From Gemmatimonadota bacterium (lineage in GTDB: Bacteria; Gemmatimonadota; Gemmatimonadetes; Gemmatimonadales; Gemmatimonadaceae): 64,000 bases of DNA. Position numbers and translations under genes: made by a program. This document shows positions 17,115 through 24,235 of the stretch, piece after piece. The stretch spans positions 1-64,000 of the forward strand of contig JADJAD010000014.1 in the NCBI GenBank assembly GCA_016704465.1. Reading direction: 5' to 3'. The notes below the pieces were generated by a model. The model saw only the letters and a program-made list of their open reading frames with translations. It was not told where the DNA came from and did not search any database. The stretch's first letter is position 1; every line of letters begins with the position of its first letter.

Positions 17115-18701
17115 TCAGCGCCGGGACGCGCTCACCCGCGACGCGACCTTGGCCAGCACATCCGCGGGCGTCTTGGCCCCTGCCAGCAGCGACTCAGCCA
17201 CGCTGATCACGTCGTCGTCGGCAATCGAACGTTCGGCCTCGCCGGCGGCACCAAAGGCGTAGCGCGCCACCTCGCGCCCGATGAGGTGCGAGACGATGGG
17301 AGCCGCGTCGTCGTACACGGAGCGATCGAAGTCGAAGCCGCGCTGGCGCATCACGGCCCACAGGCCATCGCGCATCGCAGCGGTGACCTGAAAGGTGGGC
17401 GACGCCGGGGCCGACGTGGCCTTCACCCCGATGGCATAGCCGGTGAGCGCATCGCGAAACTGCGGAACGCGGTTGCCGAGGGCGCGCGCGAGCGCGAGTT
17501 CCTGGGGCGACTGCACGGTGTCTCCCGCCATGACGTCCGGCGTGATGCCCCCTCCACCCCTGATCTCTCGCCCGCCCTCTGTCCTGAAGCTCGGCGTGCC
17601 ATCGCCGGAATCGTCCGCGGGCTGGTCGGTCGCAGCGTGGGCGCGCCGGTCGATTGAGCGTCCCGATGGGGTGAACCACTTGGCCGTCGTGAGCTTGAGT
17701 GCCCCGCCGGCTGCGGTTGGAAAGACCGACTGCGCGCTCCCTTTCCCGAACGTCGTGCGCCCCACCACCAGCGCGCGATCGTGGTCCTGCAGCGCTCCCG
17801 CGACGATCTCGGAGGCACTGGCACTGCCATCATCCACCAGCACGACGAGCGGAAGGGAGGGCCAGCGCTGCGGTTCCTGGTCCGTCAGTGTGGCGTTCGC
17901 CTCCGGAATTCGCCCCTTGATCTGGACGATGTCCTGTCCAGGGTCGAGAAACAGGTCGGCGACGCCGACGCCCTGCGCGAGGAGGCCGCCGAGGTTCCCT
18001 CGGAGGTCGAGGATGAGCGACGTCATGCCCGCGCGGCTCAGCGAGTCGATCGTGCGGGAGACTTCCAGCTGCGTCGAGTCGGAGAAGACCTTGACGTCGA
18101 TGTAGCCGACCCCGTCGGCGAGCAGCGCGCTCCGCCGCACCGCGCGACGATGGATTTCGCCTCGCGTAAGTCGTACAAGGAATGGTGCCTGCACACCGGG
18201 ACGCTCGATCATGGCGTCGACAGACGAGCCGATGCGTCCGCGCAGTAGCGCGCGTACCTCTTCACCGGTCAAGCCTCGGGTGGGCTTCCCCGCGAGCTCG
18301 ACCATGCGATCGCCACTCTGCAGTCCGGCCCGCTCGGCCGGGCCGCCGGGAAGGGGTGCAAGCACGGTGGGCCACCCGTCGCGCACGTCGATCTGCACGC
18401 CGAGCCCGGTGTAGTTGCCGCTGGTGGTCTCGGTGAGCCGCTTGAGGCGATCCGGATCGAGGTAGAGCGTGTGCGGATCGCCAAGTTCGTCCAGCATGCC
18501 TGTCAGCGCTTTCTCGAACAGTTCCGGCTGCGAGACCGAGTCGACGTAGAAGCGCTGGACGTGACTCACGACCTCATCGAACAGCTGCTCACCGCTCAGG
18601 CCGACCTGTCGCGCCATGCCGCGGCTGAGCAGCCACCCTCCAAACAGGAGGGAGCTTCCCAGCACCGACATCACGACCAGCAGCCTCGAACGCATCGACA
18701 T
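17115..18701 (-). CDS. ctpA: C-terminal processing peptidase, S41 family
   Basis: This is a periplasmic serine protease of the CtpA/Prc family, 528 residues. One N-terminal membrane anchor (LLVVMSVLGSSLLFGGWLL) is followed by a helical region (VQRFYVDSV), a PDZ domain (NYTGLGVQIDVRDGW, GPAERAGLQSGDRM) and the S41 core. The catalytic Ser is in DDGSASASEIVAG, and the Lys in GRTTFGKGSAQ. A variable C-terminal extension follows. It is the last gene of rpmE-prfA-prmC-ylbF-tmk-ctp, with 4 bases to tmk. Confidence 0.93.
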   Translation of the reverse strand: MSMRSRLLVVMSVLGSSLLFGGWLLSRGMARQVGLSGEQLFDEVVSHVQRFYVDSVSQPELFEKALTGMLDELGDPHTLYLDPDRLKRLTETTSGNYTGLGVQIDVRDGWPTVLAPLPGGPAERAGLQSGDRMVELAGKPTRGLTGEEVRALLRGRIGSSVDAMIERPGVQAPFLVRLTRGEIHRRAVRRSALLADGVGYIDVKVFSDSTQLEVSRTIDSLSRAGMTSLILDLRGNLGGLLAQGVGVADLFLDPGQDIVQIKGRIPEANATLTDQEPQRWPSLPLVVLVDDGSASASEIVAGALQDHDRALVVGRTTFGKGSAQSVFPTAAGGALKLTTAKWFTPSGRSIDRRAHAATDQPADDSGDGTPSFRTEGGREIRGGGGITPDVMAGDTVQSPQELALARALGNRVPQFRDALTGYAIGVKATSAPASPTFQVTAAMRDGLWAVMRQRGFDFDRSVYDDAAPIVSHLIGREVARYAFGAAGEAERSIADDDVISVAESLLAGAKTPADVLAKVASRVSASRR

Positions 18702-18705
18702 GTGG

Positions 18706-19392
18706 CTAGAGATAAGACTCCGGAACGAGACGAAACGTTTGCGGCCAGCGCAAGGTCAGCTCGCCCCAGATCCGGTCAGCAACCGCATCCTCCGCGCCAC
18801 GGGCGTCGACCAGCGCGACCGGACCGCATTCGGGATGCGCCGCCTGCCACGCGGGTGCCGCGAAGTCGCGATACGCCCTGGCCACACGAGCGTGGAACGC
18901 GTCACCCGACTGTTCAATGCGATCGTGCTCTCCGCGGGCGGCGATCCGACCGAGTCCCTCGCCGTCGGGTAGATCGAGCAACAGGGTCATACCCGGCGTG
19001 AGCCCGCCGGTGGCAAAGTCGTTGGCGGCGACCACTCCCTCGGCGCCCAGCCCTCGGCCGGCGATCTGGTAGGCGTAGGTGGCCAGAAAAAATCGGTCGG
19101 CCAGCACGAACTCGCCGCGTGCGATCGCCGGCCGGATGACGGTGTCGACCAGCTGGGCGCGCGAGGCCATGAAGAGGAGCGCTTCGGCACGTGGAACGAT
19201 CGACATGGACGGGTCGAGCAGCAGGCGACGGATGTCGTCGCCGACTGGCGAGCCACCCGGCTCACGGACGCGGCTGTGCGGGATGCCCGCCAGCCGCATC
19301 CGGTCCGCGAGCAGACGAAGCTGCGTCGTCTTTCCGACGCCCTCCGCCCCCTCGAGGACGATCAAGGCTCCCAGCCCCGGCTGCGACCTCAC
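18706..19392 (-). CDS. tmk: Thymidylate kinase
   Basis: This enzyme phosphorylates dTMP to dTDP for DNA synthesis and has 228 residues. The P-loop is EGAEGVGKTTQ, followed by REPGGSPVGDDIR (dTMP binding) and ADRFFLATYAYQ, the DRY-type motif here with Phe instead of Tyr. A lid-like region GRIAARGEHDRIE follows. The start at GTG 19392 leaves about ten residues before the first strand. It lies in the compact minus-strand operon, 13 bases from the upstream gene. Confidence 0.93.
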   Translation of the reverse strand: MRSQPGLGALIVLEGAEGVGKTTQLRLLADRMRLAGIPHSRVREPGGSPVGDDIRRLLLDPSMSIVPRAEALLFMASRAQLVDTVIRPAIARGEFVLADRFFLATYAYQIAGRGLGAEGVVAANDFATGGLTPGMTLLLDLPDGEGLGRIAARGEHDRIEQSGDAFHARVARAYRDFAAPAWQAAHPECGPVALVDARGAEDAVADRIWGELTLRWPQTFRLVPESYL

Positions 19393-19405
19393 GCGCCGGA
19401 CGGCG

Positions 19406-19759
19406 TCAGGAGAGGGTGATGATCGGCGAGGCAGCGCCGGCCTTGATGCCGTCGGCGATCCACGCGTTCACCTGCATCATCATCTTGTCGAAGTTCTCCT
19501 GTGCCGCGACCGCCTGCTGATAGGCGGTGCTCACCTGCACGCGGCCCAGCAAGTCGTCCATCTCCTGTTCCATCTCCGGCGTCGGTTCCTGCCCCCCTTC
19601 GATCAGGCGCTGGGCGTCGTTGCGCAGTTCTTCCATGCGACGCAGCATGGTCACCGCGTCGGGGTCGGCACCGAGGCCGTCGTTGGCGCGCTTGAGCGCC
19701 TTGTATTGGTCGCTCTGGCCCAGCATGCGGCCGAGTTCCTTCGCCTTTGCGTCAATCAT
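19406..19759 (-). CDS. YlbF family protein
   Basis: This 117-residue, all-helical protein is close to the YlbF/YmcA (Com_YlbF) family: AKELGRMLGQSDQYKALKRA, then MMMQVNAWIADGIKAG. In Bacillus such proteins form a complex with RNase Y partners that affects competence and biofilm. In other phyla the role is unknown. ATG 19759 is preferred over a TTG two codons upstream. The 130 bases upstream, toward prmC, contain a CGTTAGG heptamer at 19770. Confidence 0.75.
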   Translation of the reverse strand: MIDAKAKELGRMLGQSDQYKALKRANDGLGADPDAVTMLRRMEELRNDAQRLIEGGQEPTPEMEQEMDDLLGRVQVSTAYQQAVAAQENFDKMMMQVNAWIADGIKAGAASPIITLS

Positions 19760-19889
19760 GAACAAGTCTCGTTAGGTGTGGCGCCGGCCTCGCGCGCAGG
19801 GGTGGCGACTCGGTTGGTATCGTCCATGCGGACCGGACGCGAGGTCACCACGTGCGCCGCAGCGGCGCGGCATGGATCGGTGCAGCGTG

Positions 19890-20822
19890 TCAGTCAATCG
19901 AACGGCGACGAGCCAGGACGTAGCGCTCACGTCCAGTGAGATCGTGCAGGACCCGCACCTCCTCGTATGCGCCATCGTCGCGCACCCGTTGCGCCACGCG
20001 TTGCGCGCGACGCGAATCGGTCTCGAAGGCCAGCATTCCTCCGGTGCGCAACAGGCGGCGCCCTCCCTGCACCACCGCCTGCGTCACCGCCAGCCCGTCG
20101 TCCGGACACACGAGCGCCTGCGGCGGTTCCCAGTCCCGCACCCCGGCGGGGAGCGACGCCAGCTCGGCGAACGCAATATACGGCGGATTGCACAGCAGGA
20201 GGTCGACCGACTGCGCGAGGTCCTCGAGCGGGGCCAGGGCGTCGCCAGTGCGAAACTCCACGGCGGCGCGCAGCAGGGAGGAGAGTCGTGTGGCGTTGTG
20301 ACGTGCCACCGCGATGGCGTCGGCGGACAGGTCGGTACCCACGACGCGGGCAAGCTCCCCCTCGCTCGCCAGCGCCAAGGCGATGGCCCCCGACCCTGTC
20401 CCCACGTCCACCGCGATGCCACCGCGCCTCGCCTCAGGCAGCGCCAACACGCACTCGACGAGATACTCGGTCTCGGGACGCGGAATCAGGACGCGCTCGT
20501 CGACGTAGAGCGTGAGGTGTCGAAAGGGGGCCGACCGGGCCGCGTACGCCAACGGGGCGCCCCGCGCGCGCCGGGCGGTGGCCCGTTCGATGGCCCGCAC
20601 GTCGGAGGGGGCGAGGTGGGCTGCTGCGGCAAAGGACGGCCAGAATCGCGGTTGGTCGAGCACGGCGGCGACGAGTTCTCGGGCTTCGGAGGTCGCCTGG
20701 TCGCCGAGGAGCGGGGCGAGTTCGCGGGCGACCTTCTCTACCGTCTCGGCGACCGTCCAGGCGACCGTCTCCGGGACCGTCTGGGACAGCTCCGCCTCGG
20801 CCGAGCGCAGCGCGTCGCCCAC
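19890..20822 (-). CDS. prmC: Peptide chain release factor N(5)-glutamine methyltransferase
   Basis: PrmC (HemK) methylates the GGQ glutamine of release factors. The 310-residue protein has the helical N-terminal domain and then the SAM-binding fold (VDVGTGSGAIALALA). It also has the catalytic NPPY in LLLCNPPYIAF and the R-x-ETE segment (LIPRPETEYLVE) typical of this family. GTG 20822 lies 1 base after the prfA stop, so the modifying enzyme is coupled to its substrate gene. An open frame upstream overlaps prfA and is not needed. Confidence 0.94.
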   Translation of the reverse strand: MGDALRSAEAELSQTVPETVAWTVAETVEKVARELAPLLGDQATSEARELVAAVLDQPRFWPSFAAAAHLAPSDVRAIERATARRARGAPLAYAARSAPFRHLTLYVDERVLIPRPETEYLVECVLALPEARRGGIAVDVGTGSGAIALALASEGELARVVGTDLSADAIAVARHNATRLSSLLRAAVEFRTGDALAPLEDLAQSVDLLLCNPPYIAFAELASLPAGVRDWEPPQALVCPDDGLAVTQAVVQGGRRLLRTGGMLAFETDSRRAQRVAQRVRDDGAYEEVRVLHDLTGRERYVLARRRSID

Positions 20823-20823
20823 C

Positions 20824-21906
20824 TTACGCGACCGACGAATCGCTGGAAAGCTTCTCCTCGGTGTCGGCCACCCGGAGCGCGTCGATGAGCTTGGCGATGT
20901 CACCGTCGATCACGCGCGACACATCGTGCATCGTAAGGTTGATGCGATGGTCGGTGACCCGGCTCTGCGGAAAGTTGTAGGTGCGGATCTTGGCCGACCG
21001 ATCTCCCGTTCCGACCTGCGTCTTGCGCATGCGGGCACGATCCGACTGGATCTGGGAGAGCCGGTGGTCGAGGATGCGGGAGCGTAGCACCTCCATCGCC
21101 TTCGCCTTGTTCTGGATCTGCGAGCGCTGATCCTGCTGCGAGACGACGATGCCCGTCGGGATGTGGGTGATTCGGACTGCAGAATCGGTGGTGTTGACGC
21201 CCTGTCCACCGGGACCGGACGCGCGGTACACGTCGACGCGCAGGTCCTTTTCGTCGATCGAAACGTCGACTTCCTCCGCCTCGGGAAGCACCGCGACCGT
21301 TGCAGCGGACGTGTGAATGCGGCCGGCCGCTTCGGTCGCTGGCACGCGTTGGACACGATGCACCCCTGACTCCCACCGCATGGCGCCGAAGGCGCCATCG
21401 CCGAGGACCTTGAAGACCACTTCCTTGATGCCGCCCAAGGTACCGTCGGAGTGGGAGATCATCTCGATGCGCCACCCGCCGTGCCGCTCGATGAAGCGCG
21501 TGTACATGCGATACAGGTCGGCGGCGAACAGCGCGGCTTCGTCGCCACCCGTGCCGGCTCGGATCTCGATGATGGCGGGGCGATCGTCGAGCGGGTCGTG
21601 CGGGACGAGCAGCGGCTTGAGATCAAGCTCCATCTGCTCCAAGGCGGCCGACAGCCGCTCGACTTCCGACTCGGCTTCGGCGGCCATGTCGGCATCGTCA
21701 ATTGAAACGAGCTCGCGCGCCTGCGCGAGCTCGTGCTCGTACTTCTCGATCCGTCGGGAGAGCTCCGTCACGGCACCGAGCCGCTGATGCTCTCGACCCA
21801 GCGTGGCCAGCTTCTTCGCGTCCTTGGCGGTCGCCGGGTCGGAGAGTTCGCGTTCTACTTCGGCGGCCCGCGCAACGGCGTCCGCCAGTCGGTCGCGGAG
21901 ACTCAG
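20824..21906 (-). CDS. prfA: Peptide chain release factor 1, probable CTG start
   Basis: RF1 ends translation at UAA and UAG. It has the PAT tripeptide anticodon (RVPATEAAGR) and the GGQ loop (SGPGGQGVNTTDSAV). The first standard start codon, GTG 21771, would give only 315 residues and remove the first helices. The same frame remains open and homologous upstream (LRDRLADAVARAAEVERELSDP). It reaches CTG 21906, which overlaps the rpmE TGA as CTGA, with a GGAAAG about 8 bases upstream. From CTG the protein is 360 residues, the usual RF1 length. I therefore infer a CTG start coupled to rpmE. prmC follows at once. Confidence 0.9.
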   Translation of the reverse strand: MSLRDRLADAVARAAEVERELSDPATAKDAKKLATLGREHQRLGAVTELSRRIEKYEHELAQARELVSIDDADMAAEAESEVERLSAALEQMELDLKPLLVPHDPLDDRPAIIEIRAGTGGDEAALFAADLYRMYTRFIERHGGWRIEMISHSDGTLGGIKEVVFKVLGDGAFGAMRWESGVHRVQRVPATEAAGRIHTSAATVAVLPEAEEVDVSIDEKDLRVDVYRASGPGGQGVNTTDSAVRITHIPTGIVVSQQDQRSQIQNKAKAMEVLRSRILDHRLSQIQSDRARMRKTQVGTGDRSAKIRTYNFPQSRVTDHRINLTMHDVSRVIDGDIAKLIDALRVADTEEKLSSDSSVA

Positions 21907-22109
21907 GCCGACTTTCCGGCGTACTTCTGGCGGAAGCGCTCAACGCGCCCCGCCGTGTCCACGAGCTTCTGCTTGCCGGTGAAGAACGGGTGGCAATTGG
22001 AACAGATATCGAGATGGAGTTCGCCCACGGTCGAGCGCGTCTGCCAGGAGTTGCCGCAGGCGCACTTGACGGTGGCGGTGGCGTACTCCGGATGGATGTC
22101 GGCTTTCAC
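21903..22109 (-). CDS. rpmE: Large ribosomal subunit protein bL31
   Basis: This 68-codon bL31 is of the zinc-binding type: KCACGNSW and DICSNCHPFF supply the Cys ligands, and the end is FTGKQKLVDTAGRVERFRQKY. GTG 22109 has an AGAGGC site upstream. A longer frame to 22166 would add an unrelated N-terminus. It is the first gene of the operon behind the promoter at 22144-22173. Confidence 0.95.
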   Translation of the reverse strand: MKADIHPEYATATVKCACGNSWQTRSTVGELHLDICSNCHPFFTGKQKLVDTAGRVERFRQKYAGKSA

Positions 22110-22523
22110 GGCTGCCTCTGAAGGTGCTGGTAGAGAGCTGGAAAATATAAGCTGGGGGGATGCCAAAGTTCAACTCGGTCCGCGCAAGCTGCCCGACAGC
22201 CCCCGGGATCCTACGGGCCCGGTGTGATCCACGACACTGACTGAGGCGGCCACAATCGCGATCTCTTGCAGATTGTCTTGTCGCCAGAGACTCTTTCGCG
22301 TCGACGCGTGGACCACGATGAGGGTTTCGCGCGCACGCCGGTGTCCTAGGTTGCGTGGGTCCGGTGGCGTGTCCCACAGCGTCACCGTGACGTGCCGCGG
22401 CCCCGGGGCGTCCTTCTGGTTGAAGTCAGCAGGGTCTCGTCAGCATTTCACCCCCGTCGCGCGTCCGTCACTATGGCTCTTCCGCTCGCATTCGCTCCGA
22501 CACCAGCCCGACAGGCCTCTCGG
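22110..22523. other. Divergent intergenic region between rpmE and the Crp/Fnr gene
   Basis: These 414 bases hold no gene I can support. The left end carries the rpmE promoter. The right part has a 13-base palindrome CGTCACCGTGACG at 22380-22392, a possible operator ahead of the Crp/Fnr gene. An ATG at 22473 could extend the regulator by 17 residues. The middle, 22180-22370, shows nothing recognisable. Confidence 0.6.
22144..22173 (-). promoter_or_regulatory. Sigma-70-type promoter for rpmE-prfA-prmC operon
   Basis: On the minus strand, TTGAAC (22173-22168) and TATATT (22149-22144) are 18 bases apart. The start codon lies about 35 bases downstream of the -10. The -10 matches 5 of 6 consensus bases and the -35 matches 4 of 6. 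This A/T-rich patch stands out in the GC-rich surroundings. Confidence 0.65.
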
Positions 22524-23198
22524 ATGGATATCAGCAGCTTCCTCCGCTCGATCCCGATTTTCTCCAAGCTCGACGACGCCGAACTCCAGCGGTTCGGCGA
22601 GCTCACGCGCGAGAAGAACTACCCGAAGGGGAGCGTCATCGTCTTCGAGGACGACCCTGGCGACTCCTTGTACATCGTGCGCGACGGCCGGGTGAAGGTC
22701 GTGCTCATCGGGGAGGACGGGCGTGAGGTGATTCTCGGGGTACTGGGCGTGAGCGAGCATTTCGGCGAACTCTCGCTGATCGACGACCAGCCCCGGTCGG
22801 CGCACGTGATCGCGATGGAAGACACCAACCTGCTGGTGCTCCGTCGCGACGATTTCCGCCGTCGGGTCGAAGCGAATCCTGCCGTCGCGTGGTCGCTGCT
22901 GGTGGAGCTGGCGCGACGCCTGCGTCGGGCCGACGCCAAGATCCACGGGCTCGCCCTGCTCGACGTGCCCGGACGCATCGCCCGCCTCCTGCTCGATTTC
23001 GCCGATGAGGGGGGCAAGGAAACGATCGAGAAGCCGCTCACGCACCAGACCATCGCCCACATGATTGGCGCGAGCCGCGAGACCGTGTCCCGCACGATCC
23101 GCGACTTCCAGAACCAGGGGCTCATCCGGGTCGAGCGTCGACGCATCTCGGTCGCCAACCGCCCCACCCTCCGGCAACTCGCCCAAGCGCGTGTCTGA
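22524..23198 (+). CDS. Crp/Fnr family transcriptional regulator
   Basis: This is a 224-residue regulator. The N-terminal cyclic-nucleotide-binding domain has FEDDPGDSLYIVRDGRVKVV and the phosphate-binding-cassette-like FGELSLIDDQPRSAHV. It is joined to a C-terminal winged helix (LTHQTIAHMIGASRETVSRTIRDF). The FGEL...R pattern fits proteins that may bind cAMP or a related ligand, and no Fnr-type cysteine cluster is present. ATG 22524 gives the usual start (MDISSFLRSIPIFSKL), and ATG 22473 is an alternative. It lies upstream of an MBL hydrolase, with a hairpin between them. Confidence 0.88.
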   Translation: MDISSFLRSIPIFSKLDDAELQRFGELTREKNYPKGSVIVFEDDPGDSLYIVRDGRVKVVLIGEDGREVILGVLGVSEHFGELSLIDDQPRSAHVIAMEDTNLLVLRRDDFRRRVEANPAVAWSLLVELARRLRRADAKIHGLALLDVPGRIARLLLDFADEGGKETIEKPLTHQTIAHMIGASRETVSRTIRDFQNQGLIRVERRRISVANRPTLRQLAQARV

Positions 23199-23204
23199 TC
23201 GCCG

Positions 23205-23231
23205 GCGCCGCCCCGGAGCACGGGGCGGCGC
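23205..23231 (+). terminator. Hairpin after the Crp/Fnr gene
   Basis: GCGCCGCCCCG pairs perfectly over 11 bp with CGGGGCGGCGC around GAGCA, beginning 6 bases after the stop. No U-tract follows. It probably separates the regulator from the next gene. Confidence 0.7.
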
Positions 23232-23297
23232 GCGCAGGGACGCTGTGCCGCTCCTGCCCCCCGCCCTTCCCATTCATTCCGTCGACCAGTTGTCGTG

Positions 23298-24164
23298 ATG
23301 CGCGTCCGATTCTGGGGAACTCGCGGCTCGTGTCCCTCGCCGGGCGCGGCCACGCTGCGCTTTGGCGGGAACACCACCTGCGTCGAGGTGCGAACGGACG
23401 ATAACCACCTCGTGATCCTTGACGCCGGTACAGGCATCCGGGAGTTGGGGCGGTCGCTGGTGCAGCAGGCGGGCGGTCAGCCGATCAGCGGCGACCTGTT
23501 CTTCTCGCACGCGCACTGGGACCACATCCAGGGGCTGCCGTTCTTCACCCCGGCGTTCCAGGCGGGGAACGACTTCACGCTGTGGGGCTCCCCGTCGCTC
23601 GAACGGTCGCTCGAGGTCGTGTTGCGCCAGCAGATGAGCCCCGTCGTCTTTCCCGTCGCGTTCGACCAGCTCAGCGCCCGCATGGAGGTGCGCGAACTGG
23701 CACAGCATCGGCACTCCGGCCCGGGCTACGAGATCCGCGCCATCAACGTGCGGCATCCCGGGAGCGCGCTTGGCTTTCGCCTGTCGCCCGCCGGCGATCC
23801 GTCGCGCGCGGTGATCTTCATTCCGGACAACGAGCTCGATCGCGACGGCGACCAGGCCGACGCGGCGTCGTCACGCGATGCGCTGATCGAGTTTGCCCGC
23901 GGGGCCACGGTCCTGATCCACGACGCCATGTATACGGGGGCGGAGTACATGGCGCATCGCGGATGGGGACACTCCTCATACCGCGACGCCGTCGACTTCG
24001 CGATCGCCGCCGAGGTGGAGACGCTCGTGCTGTTTCATCACGAGCCGGACCGCAGCGATGCCGCCATGGATGAGATGCTCTCGCTCTGCCATACGATGGT
24101 CGACGAGCGCGGCGGGTCGGTGCGGGTCATCGCAGCGGCCGAAGGGATGGAGCTGCAGATCTAG
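23298..24164 (+). CDS. MBL-fold metallo-hydrolase
   Basis: This 288-residue protein begins RVRFWGTRGSCPSPG and contains SHAHWDHIQGLPFF (HxHxDH), FIPDNE, LIHDAMYT and GHSSYRDAVDFA. These are all hallmarks of the metallo-beta-lactamase superfamily branch related to RNase Z and PqsE-like hydrolases. The substrate cannot be told from sequence. ATG 23298 follows a GTG at 23295 in the same frame. The C-terminus (LVLFHHEPDRSD) holds the last metal His. It lies just downstream of the Crp/Fnr gene. Confidence 0.85.
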   Translation: MRVRFWGTRGSCPSPGAATLRFGGNTTCVEVRTDDNHLVILDAGTGIRELGRSLVQQAGGQPISGDLFFSHAHWDHIQGLPFFTPAFQAGNDFTLWGSPSLERSLEVVLRQQMSPVVFPVAFDQLSARMEVRELAQHRHSGPGYEIRAINVRHPGSALGFRLSPAGDPSRAVIFIPDNELDRDGDQADAASSRDALIEFARGATVLIHDAMYTGAEYMAHRGWGHSSYRDAVDFAIAAEVETLVLFHHEPDRSDAAMDEMLSLCHTMVDERGGSVRVIAAAEGMELQI

Positions 24165-24178
24165 GTTCGCATGCGGCG

Positions 24179-24217
24179 GGTGCAGCGGGCAGGTGCAGCG
24201 GGCAGGTGCAGCGGGCG
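24179..24217. repeat. 13-bp tandem repeat, 3 copies
   Basis: GGTGCAGCGGGCA occurs three times head to tail between the convergent MBL and DUF5916 genes; the last copy differs at its final base. Confidence 0.85.
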
Positions 24218-24235
24218 GCTGTCGAGCCTGGCGGA

